The notes beneath the pieces were generated by a model. The model was not told where the DNA came from, did no database searches, and saw only the letters and a list, made by a program, of their open reading frames with translations. The position numbers and the translations under genes are program-made. A DNA stretch of 64,000 nt from Gordius sp. MW1. Taxonomy: Eukaryota; Nematomorpha; Gordioida; Gordea; Gordiidae. The DNA lies in NCBI GenBank assembly GCA_964036665.1, contig OZ038533.1, positions 14,541,075-14,605,074 of the forward strand, written 5' to 3'. Shown here piece after piece: positions 24,601 through 33,407 of this stretch. The first letter of the stretch is position 1. Every line of letters starts with the position of its first letter.

Positions 24601-27600
24601 TCTTAATCGCAAATCGGATTATCGCGAAAATCTTTTAATCGCGAAGTTAACCGCCATTTTGTTTTTAAACGATAATATTAACAAAAACATCGTTTATTGA
24701 CAAATCGCTTAGTAGTACAATATCGGATATTCACAAACATTTTCGAGTCCTTATATCAACCAGATAATCTATATATATAAAGTAAAGTGTATGTATATAT
24801 GTAAGAGCTAAATTCTGAAACTACCGGTCCGATTCGCGCGAATATTTACCCCTAGGTTCCCAGGGCGGCCAGGGGTAAAATAGCTTTTTCAGGATCCTAA
24901 AATTCTTTTAGTTTTCGATAAATTGGGTTTTATGCGTTTTGACGTTCAATAAAATGTCAATCAAACGCACCTCCTCGCGTTCGTTGAAAATTTGAATATA
25001 CAGACAGTTCTGTAGTAAAAGTGTATCACTTATAGTAGTTTGTAAAACGTAATCTTTTCTTAACGGTGACAACATAAAATTTATGAATTAAATTTCTTAA
25101 ACGTCATCTTTTCTTAACGATGACAATATAAAATTTATGAATTAAATTTCTTAAACGTCATCTTTTCTTAACGGTGACAACATAAAATTTAAGAATTAAC
25201 CTGAAATAAATAAAATTATAGATTATTTGAGAAAATATATAGGTGAAGAAGATAAATTTTTCTCATTATCATTAAATGAGATATTTTAAATGAGAAAGAT
25301 GATATAATTTAAATGTAATATAAAATAGTCCAACGTTGATTATTTTGAGTAAATGCTATTTATATATAAATGTCATTATTTATCTATCATTAATTTTTAT
25401 TAAATGAGATATTTAAATGAGAATAAATTCTGAAACTACCGGCCCGAATCGCGCGAAACTTTACCCGTAGGTTCTGAGGGCGGCCAGGTGTAAAATAGCT
25501 TTTTCAGATTGCTAAAATTCCTTTTAGTTTTAAAAAATCGGACATTTCTCGGCCTTTTGGTTTTAAAAAAGGGCTAAATTCTGAAACTTCAGATCCATTC
25601 GAGCGAAAATTAAGCCGTAGATGCCCAGATAGGCCAGGGATAAAATAGCTTTTTCAGATTCCTAAAATACCTTTTTGCTTTAAAAATATCTGACATTTCT
25701 TGTCCAGTTTCATTTATAGCAGCATATACAATAATGACGTCATACATACAAAGCTGAAGTTTTCTAGAATTAGATATTTAAAAGTATAATAAAAATGTTA
25801 CAGTATACGGTTAAAATTATTGGGGTTTAACAGACTATTTAAATTAAATAAATAAATAAAATTTAAATTATGCAGTTTTTGTCATTATTATCACGTGGTC
25901 GATCATAGAAGCATATTTTTAATAATTATCCATCCTTCAATTAATTATTTTATTATATTAAAGAAAATTGTATTTCAAATAAATCAGCTAACTAGAAAAT
26001 AAAATAATGGTATTATTGTATAATAAGTAACAGCATTAATAAGCAATTTTTTCAAAAACATTTAATTTTAGTCGGATTTGATGACTAAAACAGAATTTGC
26101 ATTTGGTTTGTCTTATTATATAAATATATACTAAAAATAGTGGGTTCATAAAATCATTCGGACCTTTCACATTATAAATTATTTCATATATGACCCCATT
26201 TTAGATAAGTCTTATTAATAGCTTATACTTAATTAACCACTTAAGGACTGAGCCAAAGCAACGCTTGGCCGGGCACAGCTAGTAATTATATAAAATATCG
26301 TTTTATTGCGAAGCTTAAGGAACAGGCGCGTATCCAAGGGGGCAGAAAGCTGGAATTTTCTACCCCCTGACCAAAATTTGAAAATTTTTTTGATTAATAA
26401 TTAGATTAAATGGGTTAAAATAGTTGCATAAAAGATTTTGAGACACTTAAAAAAGCCTGGAATAGATTAAATGGTTTGGCGCTTTTAACGATTCATCGGG
26501 AGTTAGCCCCAACTCCTGATGAAATTCTGATGTCTTATCTTTTGGCAAAAGAAAAATAAAAATTGTTTTATAGCGACTATTTTCATACATCGCTTTTGTA
26601 TTTATATTATTGAAATAAAAATGTTTTTAAAAAAATTGGAAATTTTCTATCCCCTTGAGAAAATCCTGGCTACGCGCCTGGTGAGAAATGAATATATAAT
26701 ATAATGTACATATACTTTTATTTCCATCGTTTAATCGCGAAATATCGGTTAATCGCGAATTTTTTTAGGCCCAAGGCTTTGCAATTAAACGGTTTTGACT
26801 GTAGTAACAACTTTCTTTTAGCGAAGTATGATGACAAAATTTTTTGTAATTAAAAATGGTTTGGTTCTAAAATAATCCAAGTTTCATTGTTCTGTTACTT
26901 TTAATTGTTATGCAATTCATGGGCTCGTTTTTGGTTGTCCGTCCGTCCTGTCCTGTCCAACTTGCAATTTTTTTGCTGTGGAAACTTATATGTGTGTTTA
27001 ATGGCTGTTAAAACTTATGCTACTGTAAAAAACATTTATTTTACTTTCGCATTTAGATAGCTAATGACCGCTGGTTGGCTTTAACTTTTTTCACCTCGCC
27101 CGAGCCCAAGTTCATTTTTGCTCTTGTGCCCGGTTAATTACCTTTTATAACACTTCTTTTGCTAACTTGTCGATGTTGTTGCTTTATAACGCGGGTAATT
27201 GCAAAACTGGCTAAATAAATTCCTGCAAATTAATGATCTTTCATAATCGCTATAGAGCTACAAACGAACCTAAAATATTAAATTCATTGTTGAACTTAAA
27301 GGATATAGGTGAAGGGCCGGAGTAGAGACCTGCACGGGTGACCTGAAACCGGACCCGACATCGATTCGGGTTCGGTTGAAAATTTTCATTTTTTCGGGAC
27401 GGGTCGGGTTGAAACTTTTTAAATCTTTGTCGGGTTCGGGTTGAAAATCTTCGGGTGGTCGGGTTCGGGTTGAAAAAATGTGACGTTGCAGTTCTCTAGG
27501 CCAGAGTTAGAAAAATAAAGTCAATCAGCGGTCATTATATTTCTATTCGGAGACAAAAAAAATCCCATAATTGTAGCTTTCCATTATAAAGTCAAGATGG

Positions 27601-30600
27601 ACAAGACAGGATGGGTCAGAGCATTTTTTACCCAAAAAGGGCTATTTTGAGAATAATTAAACTTGCTTCAAATCAGTGAATACACTACAAGCCATATGTT
27701 TTAGCTGTTTTTATATTGATTTTCAAAAAAATATTAAAGCCAACCAGGGGTCAGCAAAAAAGTCTTTTACAGAATCATAAGTCTATTATTAAAAACAAGT
27801 TGGACAGGACGGACAGCCGAGCCCAAAAATTGCATAGGAATTATTTCTTTTATCTTTGAAAGAGACTAGGCTGTCTAAAGCAATCGGCCACAAAACATTT
27901 AAGTTGTTTTTGAGCGGTAAGTGTTGTAAAATGACCTGGGTTATGTTTGGTCGACGATCGCCCTTTGTTTTATCTAAGATTAACGACCGGTCGACACTGG
28001 TCTGTTTTTCAACTTTTGACCAAGCCCAAATGTCGACTAATAAAAACAGTTTAAACGGCTAAAATTAAAGGTCGCCCAAACAAAACCCACTTCTTTTCAA
28101 CACTAGTAGGTAGCGTTATTAGTTCGTATGTACATTAATCTTACTTTTAATTGCTATGCAATTTTTTGTAAATGATAGTTTTTTGTGCTTTCATAGATTT
28201 TGCACCCGGGAACTAAAGAAATCGATCTCAGCGAATGTCGCATCACAGATCATTCCATTCAAAAACTTTCCCTATGCCCCTTACTCACCTACATCAATTT
28301 GGAATACGTTAATAGCCCCGATCACAATGATGGACCTCAAATTACTTCGAAAAGTATCCTTTTCTTTGATAAAAAATGCTATATTTATATATATCTGCTT
28401 TGCAGGTTCTGTTAGAGTTTTTCACGGTGAACACGATTTATGAATCAAATTTATTAAAATTAAATTTGGCCGATTAACTTGCACGTTATTGACGTTTGAA
28501 TAACGTCAAGATCGCTGTTTTTAGCAACTTTGAGAGCTAATAAAATTCAAAAACTTGGCCCATAATGAACAAAATAAAATTATATACGTGTTGATCGTGA
28601 AAAACTTTGCCAGAACCTGGAGTTTGCCGGTTGATTTTATAAGTCTATTATTTTTTAACCAGTGTTATACAATTAGTTCACAAATAATACAATTATAATA
28701 GTATATAAGGAGCATTATCATGGGCGTACGCAGGGGGGGGGGGGGGGCACTTATTTTAAAAATAAGATTTTTTCAATACAAAAACCCTCAAGAATTAAAA
28801 AAAATTATGTTTTGCCCCCCTCTAATTTTGCTCTGCCCCACCCTCATTAGGTTCTGCCCCACCCTAATTAGGCTTTGCTCCCCCCCCCTCGGGATAGCCG
28901 AGACCTTTTTTTTTTTTGCTCTCAGGCAAATTGTAGAGGAAAATTTTTGGATTTGGAAAGCCAAGACCTTTTTTTTTTTGCTCTCAGGAAAATATTGGAG
29001 GAAAATTTTTTTTAATCTGCCCCCCTCTAATTCAAAACCTGCGTACGCCCATGAGCATTATATAAGTTATATGTCTTTATCTTACTCTTTTGAAAAGGCC
29101 AGGAACAAAAATATTTCAAATTAAATTTTTTAAGCCAAAGCCATTTTTGCATATGATCCGGCCTGAACAGGGGTAAACTAGTGGGATAAAAATACTTTAC
29201 TCCAAGGGGCCTTGTATTTCTAGAGCTTACAATCTTTGGCGAGGGTTATGGGGTCATAATTAAAATTTTTAAATGGCAAACAAGTCAATGTGCATGCATG
29301 TGCATGTAAGGTATCATTTTAAAAAGTGATCATTTTTCCATGGGATTAGTGAGGGAGAGTCAGGACCCATTCTGCCTTCAAGGGAAGGGTCTGACTGTTC
29401 TAGTAGAGGGGGGGGGGGATCAGTAGCGATTAGTGTTGTAAAAGACTTGAGTGTAGTCTACCTTTAGTGTAGTCGACCAACGTTGATGGTCTGTTTTTCT
29501 TAAGTGACCTCCTCTAGGCTTTGTCGAAATATGAAAAACAAACCAGAGCATTTCGGTCTGTTTTTGTTGAGTCGGCCGTTGGCCTTAGTCGAACCAAAAG
29601 TCGACTTAACCAATCCTTTATCTTTTTTCGATACTATACTTTGAATGGCAGTAGCTATTTTTAACAACCACACAAAAAGTATTGTTTTTGCATCGCTCTA
29701 GTGCCCATGCCCAGTGAATGTCGTTTTTATGTAAATAAAATGATCTCGGTGTTTTTAAGATTAGAATTCTATTTGCCGACGAAAATTTTGGGTCATTTAG
29801 AATTTAACAAAAAAGATGTTTTACTTTTGCTTACCGCTTAAAAATGCATTCCATATTTATATATCTCCCCCCCCCCCAGGTTTAGTGTTGTTGGCGGAAA
29901 ATTGCAAAAATTTGCACGACGTATACCTAGCCCGTTCCGATTTCGTCAACGATACCGTCATATACAGTTTTGCCATGAATTGTCCTTACCTCCAAAAAAT
30001 CAATATATGCGGTTGCAAACTCATCTCGGATAAAGCTCTAAATCACCTGGGCCTATACGCCTCCAATCTCAGCTGCATCGACTTCTCCTACACTCTAGTA
30101 TTAATTCACTATGCAATTTTGTATGGGCTCCTGCCAAAAATGTCTTGTTTTGTCCTGTCCAACATGTTGGTCTGTATAAGGGAAAACTACGTATCTGGAT
30201 AGTTTTTTTAGTTTTTGGTTACCAATATGAATTTAATTTTGCTGACCGTGGCCTGAGGCCAAACCTTTTTCCCTTTTTAGGCCCGACTACAGCCCGTTCC
30301 AACAGCTTTGGTAAATATCAACTCTATTTTTGTAGTTGATCTAACTGGTCGATTCAGAAAGGAAAGCCACGAATCTGGCCAAAATCTTTGCCTAAAAAGA
30401 AATAATGACCGCTGTTGGAACATATTTTGTCTGAACCCCGGCTCTAGGACAAAATTATTTTTTATTTTTACAGATCTTAGATGATTTTTTCATCTCAACT
30501 GGTTATTTATGCAGCTCGTTCTATTAACTTTTACCTCGGAGAGACTTGGGACTTAAGAATTGCATCGCTTAAGGGGGGGGGGGGGCAAAAATGCTTTAAA

Positions 30601-32398
30601 AAGCTATGCAATTACGCCGACTTTCGCTTGCAAAAATATCCGTCTGTGCTGCCCATGTCCTTTCCAACTTTTTGAGTAAACTTTAACTCCTTTTTACGAA
30701 ATTAACGTCAAAATTTAGGGGCTTTTTTCTAGTTAAATGAACGTGAGTTGGATATTTGGGGACAAATTACTCCTAGTAGTTCCGATTTAAAAGTTCCCAT
30801 CGATAATTTATCTCCCTTTTGCTTTTATTTATGGACATGTTAGGGGAAAATATCAAGTGGGTTTTAAGCAAATCAATATTGCACAACTAATTTAAAAAGC
30901 GGTCTCTAGTGGATTTTAATTACTTAATCTCCAAAAAAATTTAACATTGAAACTTGTAATTTTGTATCCATTCGATGCTCAAGGTTACTAACAAAGGAGT
31001 TCACAAGCTGGTTAACGGAAAATGTCGAAACACCTTGCGAGTAAATTTTGTTACAAATAACATATATTTTTATTTTTTCTCAACCGTAAATTGTTATTTT
31101 AGGTAGAGCGGAAAAAATTTATAGCCATTAACTGTCCCTTATCGAATTCGTTGAGTTTTTTTGTTGAGAGTGAAATAAAATGGAATGTAGTATCTCATCT
31201 TTTGACACCACAAAACGATTAGAATAATTACTTTTTCATTTTTGAATATAAGTGTAAATTTTAATCATTTTTAAACAGTAACTAGTGTTGTAAAAACGGC
31301 TGGGTTTTGTACGATCGACCTTAACGGTCGACTCCGGTCTGTTTCTCAAATTTTGACCAAGCCTAGAGGTCTACTAAGAAAAACAGACCAACCAAAGAAA
31401 ACCCAGCCGTTTTTCCAACACTACAACAGTATTATATGTTACCATGTAATATTCATTTCTCCTGTATTACATAACTTAGGAAGTTCTTATGAACGGTTGC
31501 GTAAATTTAACGGATGAAGCCGTGGAGGCTTTCGTCCCGTTCGCCGGTTCATTGTGCATTTTGTGTTTCCAAGATTGCCCCCTCATGACATGTAAATCAT
31601 ATACTCGCCTTCGATCAGCATTTTTTGTGGTTTTCGTTCTTTTTTTATGGCTTTATCCAAAAAAAATTTTAGATTTGATAAAATTATATTTGCATTTTAA
31701 AAAAAAATGCCAAACTTTTTTGCCCTTAATTAATATACATGATCGTCAAGTGTTCATGCAATTAAAAAAAAATTGTAATGTTTATTTAAATTTGTTTACG
31801 TCCTGGGTATATAAAAAAAATTAATGCAGCCAACGGATAAAATAATTAATATAAAAAAATTTCCAATTTTGTATTAGGTGAAAAAGAATTGATAAGCAAC
31901 ATGCATGACCAATTAAACAATAATTTGTGTTTATTATTAAGGGGGCATAAATGGGACCAATGTTACACGATCCAAATTCTTGTACTGTATAAGCGATCTG
32001 ACATTCCATTTTCTTATTCGATCCAAAAAATAAGAAAAACACAAATCGTAAGAAATAAACAAAATTTCTTACTCACATTTTCATATTGTGATTTCGGGCT
32101 CGCAAGGGCAGGTTTTGTAGGGTTCGGGTTAAGTCATTTAGGTTCAAGATACATAATTACTTTTTTTGGATCGAATAAGAAAATGGAATGTCAGATCGCT
32201 TATACAGTACAAGAATTTGGATCGTGTAACATTGGCCCATAAATGATGTTAAAATGTTCACCAAATGTAATATGTATCAATGAAATATTTACATTTTCAT
32301 CTCTTATGGAACGTGTAGTTAGATCTACGTTCGCACTCGCCCGAATCACATCATCGCATCAATCCAGGCTACATTACGTAACCTTTACCATTTATTGA
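21496..32398 (+). CDS. AMN1: AMN1 homologue, six coding exons, 255 aa
   Basis: Joined exons 21496-21639, 28197-28353, 29880-30097, 30984-31040, 31480-31591 and 32319-32398 give 255 residues, against about 258 in human AMN1, colinear almost without gaps. Landmarks: the N-terminal SLPPNLKDKASF and ITDANIHR (human LPPNIKDR, ITDSNI), then cysteine-containing leucine-rich repeats (LHPGTKEIDLSECRITD, NLHDVYLARSDFVND, YLQKINICGCKLISDKAL, CVNLTDEAVEAF), and a C-terminus ending YVTFTIY (human VTWTVY). All introns are GT-AG and phases agree at every junction. AMN1 proteins are FBXL-like leucine-rich-repeat proteins without an F-box; the yeast namesake antagonises the mitotic exit network, and the animal role is poorly known. 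The weakest points are the start codon and the last exon. Confidence 0.92.
21640..24589 (+). other. AMN1 intron 1, first part
   Basis: AT-rich intron sequence. A small palindromic element (ATTAAGTAGGCC ... GGTCTACTTAAT, about 22,874-22,965) and a lone half of a family B MITE (about 21,773-21,808) are visible; no further exon is seen. Confidence 0.5.
24768..26282 (+). mobile_element. Helitron-like non-autonomous element
   Basis: Starts TCTATATATATAAAG after an A and ends CAGCTAG before a T, the A/T junction and TC...CTRR ends of Helitrons. Just inside the 3' end, CCAAAGCAACGCTTGG forms a short hairpin. Three diverged copies of a block with CTGAAACTACCGGTCCGATT and CGCGCGAA lie at about 24,810, 25,424 and 25,571. 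No Rep-helicase frame is present. Confidence 0.75.
25046..25206. repeat. 54 bp tandem repeat, three copies
   Basis: The block ACGTCATCTTTTCTTAACGG, then TGACAACATAAAATTTATGA, recurs exactly 54 bp apart three times inside the Helitron-like element. Confidence 0.9.
26333..26680 (+). mobile_element. hAT derivative with transposase C-terminal remnant
   Basis: Terminal repeats CAGGCGCGTA and TACGCGCCTG. The middle (about 26,458-26,530) reads NRLNGLALLTIHRELAPTPD, almost the same as the remnant at 13.7 kb. It is nested in the right part of the pogo-like element; the flanks do not show a matching duplication. Confidence 0.7.
26905..27230 (+). repeat. Dispersed repeat, family C
   Basis: TTGTTATGCAATTCATGGGC to CTGGCTAAATAAATTCCTGC. 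With the minus-strand copy at 27,500-27,850 it forms a large inverted pair in AMN1 intron 1. Confidence 0.7.
27323..27498. mobile_element. Short hAT-like element, AGAGACCTGCA ends
   Basis: TAGAGACCTGCACGGG ... ACGTTGCAGTTCTCTA with flanks GGCCGGAG and GGCCAGAG (7 of 8). The interior is a run of GGGTTCGG repeats rather than the GGCCCGG repeats of the 16.7 kb copy. Confidence 0.8.
27500..27850 (-). repeat. Dispersed repeat, family C (minus orientation)
   Basis: Carries AATCAGCGGTCATTAT, then AAGTTGGACAGGACGGACAG and CAAAAATTGCATAGG, the reverse of the other family C copies. Confidence 0.6.
27924..28107. mobile_element. Diverged family B MITE
   Basis: AGTGTTGTAAAATGACC ... TTCTTTTCAACACTA with TCGAC blocks inside. 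It ends about 90 bp upstream of AMN1 exon 2. Confidence 0.65.
28197..28353 (+). CDS. AMN1: AMN1 coding exon 2
   Basis: Acceptor CTTTCATAG, donor A/GTATCC, 157 nt ending in phase 1. Encodes ILHPGTKEIDLSECRITDHS through GPQITSK, two leucine-rich-repeat segments aligned to human LHPEVQTLDLRSC onward. Confidence 0.93.
28399..28622. mobile_element. Foldback element, GGTTCTGTTAGAGTTTTTCA ends
   Basis: GCAGGTTCTGTTAGAG and CTTTGCCAGAACCTGG are inverted copies about 220 bp apart in AMN1 intron 2, starting 45 bp after the donor. Same family as 14,699-15,090. Confidence 0.7.
28719..29053. mobile_element. Family A MITE, GTACGC variant
   Basis: CATGGGCGTACGCAGG ... CCTGCGTACGCCCATG, 335 bp, flanked on both sides by AGCATTAT (8 of 8). 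Long G and C tracts lie just inside the ends. Sits in AMN1 intron 2. Confidence 0.92.
29431..29640. mobile_element. Worn family B MITE
   Basis: Begins TTAGTGTTGTAAAAGACTTG and carries several TCGACC/GTCGAC blocks and GGTCTGTTTTT repeats. The right end is eroded (TTTTTTCGATACTA). Confidence 0.55.
29880..30097 (+). CDS. AMN1: AMN1 coding exon 3
   Basis: The acceptor follows an almost pure C polypyrimidine tract ending CCCAG; the donor is CTA/GTATTA. 218 nt, phase 1 in and phase 0 out. Encodes LVLLAENCKNLHDVYLARSD, then SFAMNCPYLQKINICGC and DKALNHL...IDFSYTL, the central leucine-rich repeats. Confidence 0.93.
30984..31040 (+). CDS. AMN1: AMN1 coding exon 4 (57 bp micro-exon)
   Basis: Acceptor CTCAAG, donor CGA/GTAAAT, 19 codons in phase 0: VTNKGVHKLVNGKCRNTLR. 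It fills exactly the gap between exons 3 and 5 and aligns without gaps to human VSDSGVIALVSGPCAKKLE. Confidence 0.9.
31283..31433. mobile_element. Family B MITE in AMN1 intron 4
   Basis: TAGTGTTGTAAAAACGGC ... CCGTTTTTCCAACACTA, 151 bp, with GATCGACC/GGTCGAC blocks. Confidence 0.85.
31480..31591 (+). CDS. AMN1: AMN1 coding exon 5
   Basis: Acceptor ATAACTTAG, donor T/GTAAAT, 112 nt, phase 0 in and phase 1 out. Encodes EVLMNGCVNLTDEAVEAF and CILCFQDCPLMT, matching human EIHMGHCVNLTDGAVEAV and LLFHGCPLIT. Confidence 0.93.
31954..32237. mobile_element. Young hairpin element with 74 bp identical arms
   Basis: The 74 bp arms at 31,957-32,030 and 32,162-32,235 are exact inverted copies by eye, separated by 131 nt. 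CATAAATG flanks the element on both sides (31,946-31,953 and 32,238-32,245), an 8 bp duplication suggesting hAT-type insertion. It lies in the last AMN1 intron and would form a long perfect hairpin in the pre-mRNA. Confidence 0.85.
32319..32398 (+). CDS. AMN1: AMN1 last coding exon
   Basis: Acceptor ACGTGTAG, 2 nt completing the split codon, 25 codons and TGA. The end RLHYVTFTIY aligns with the human C-terminus LKQVTWTVY, which is what identified the exon. The stretch before it (RSTFALARITSSHQS) is only weakly conserved. Confidence 0.8.
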
Positions 32399-32993
32399 AA
32401 AAGAAAAGGGGACGCTCAGGAAGGACATTGGATTATTTAACGCGATTACGTATGGAGTTGGATGTCGTCTAGTCGCTTATACTGTCTGGACAAGTGAATC
32501 CTACTGAATATCTATAAAATCCTGTTTAAATCCCGTCAAAAACGCGTTCATCAACATTTCACTCTCTGGTCAAATGAGATTTTAAACATTTCGTGGAATA
32601 ACAAGATGCAAAAATATATATATAATAATATTTTTAAAGAATAACATTACACACACACCCCCCTTCCCCCTTAATATATTCACTCCAGGATTATTGATAA
32701 ATATACACGCGTTCTTTGCGTTTTTCTTAGCTGTTTTTGACAAAATATTTGTTTAATGTTGTTATATCAATTAATTGTCCTCGCAAATTGTAACTAATGA
32801 TCGTCATATATATATATAATTAATTTATAAAACACCGCTTGAATCGAAGGTTATAGATTTAAAACAAATTATTTCTCTTATTTTATCACATTTTTGGAGC
32901 ATTGATTTAACATTAGGCACGTTGATTTCCTTAACATCTTTCATATTGTTATCCCGTTTTTGTCTATATTTATGTACACTTGCGTGGCAACGA

Positions 32994-32999
32994 AATAAA
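32994..32999 (+). terminator. Candidate AMN1 polyadenylation signal AATAAA
   Basis: AATAAA about 600 bp after the AMN1 stop and before the first SLC2A exon. Position only; no transcript evidence. Confidence 0.3.
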
Positions 33000-33383
33000 G
33001 AGTCATAGTATTGTTTAGACTATGGAAATTTAGCTTAAAACTTTTTTTTATAAAATTAATAATTTTTTCAACAATTAAATCTTAAGATCTTTTCAAAAAT
33101 CAAATTAGGATCAACCCTTTCAGCTAATTGTTTAAGATGTTTTTTGTATATTTATTCTAATATAAAATATTAATTATAATTAGAAGTTGTATAATAAGTT
33201 TTTATTCTTTTAAGTTTGTACAATATGTTAAGCTATTATTTAAACAAATTTTTAACCAGGCAAATCTATAACATTTATCACAAAGATAAAGAAACCTATA
33301 AATTTTGTCAATGAGACTTAGAATGTTAAAACGGTTATATTAAAGAACGTGTTATTCCAGCGGTTAATAATATTCAGTACATC

Positions 33384-33407
33384 ATGAGCGACGAAGACTT
33401 TTCTCAC
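33384..33407 (+). CDS. SLC2A candidate alternative first exon 1a
   Basis: ATG then MSDEDFSH, ending exactly at a consensus GTAAGT donor in phase 0, which matches the first constant exon. Short and acidic, as expected for a cytosolic transporter N-terminus. Supported only by phase and donor. Confidence 0.55.

Larger units (their letters stand above)
24590..26801. mobile_element. pogo/Tc1-like element at TA, interrupted by a Helitron
   Basis: Ends CAGTCGAAACTTCTTAATCG and, on the other strand, CAGTCAAAACCGTTTAATTG, each next to TA (24,588-24,589 and 26,802-26,803), as for pogo/mariner elements. AATCGCGAA blocks lie inside both ends. Without the nested insertions only a few hundred bases remain, so it is non-autonomous. 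Confidence 0.75.

Noticed and set aside
25046-25206. CRISPR-like direct repeats
   Set aside because: Three contiguous 54 bp repeats without spacers, inside a eukaryotic transposon; a plain tandem repeat.
28720-29124. 134-codon plus-strand frame
   Set aside because: It is a translation through a family A MITE and its G/C and T tracts.
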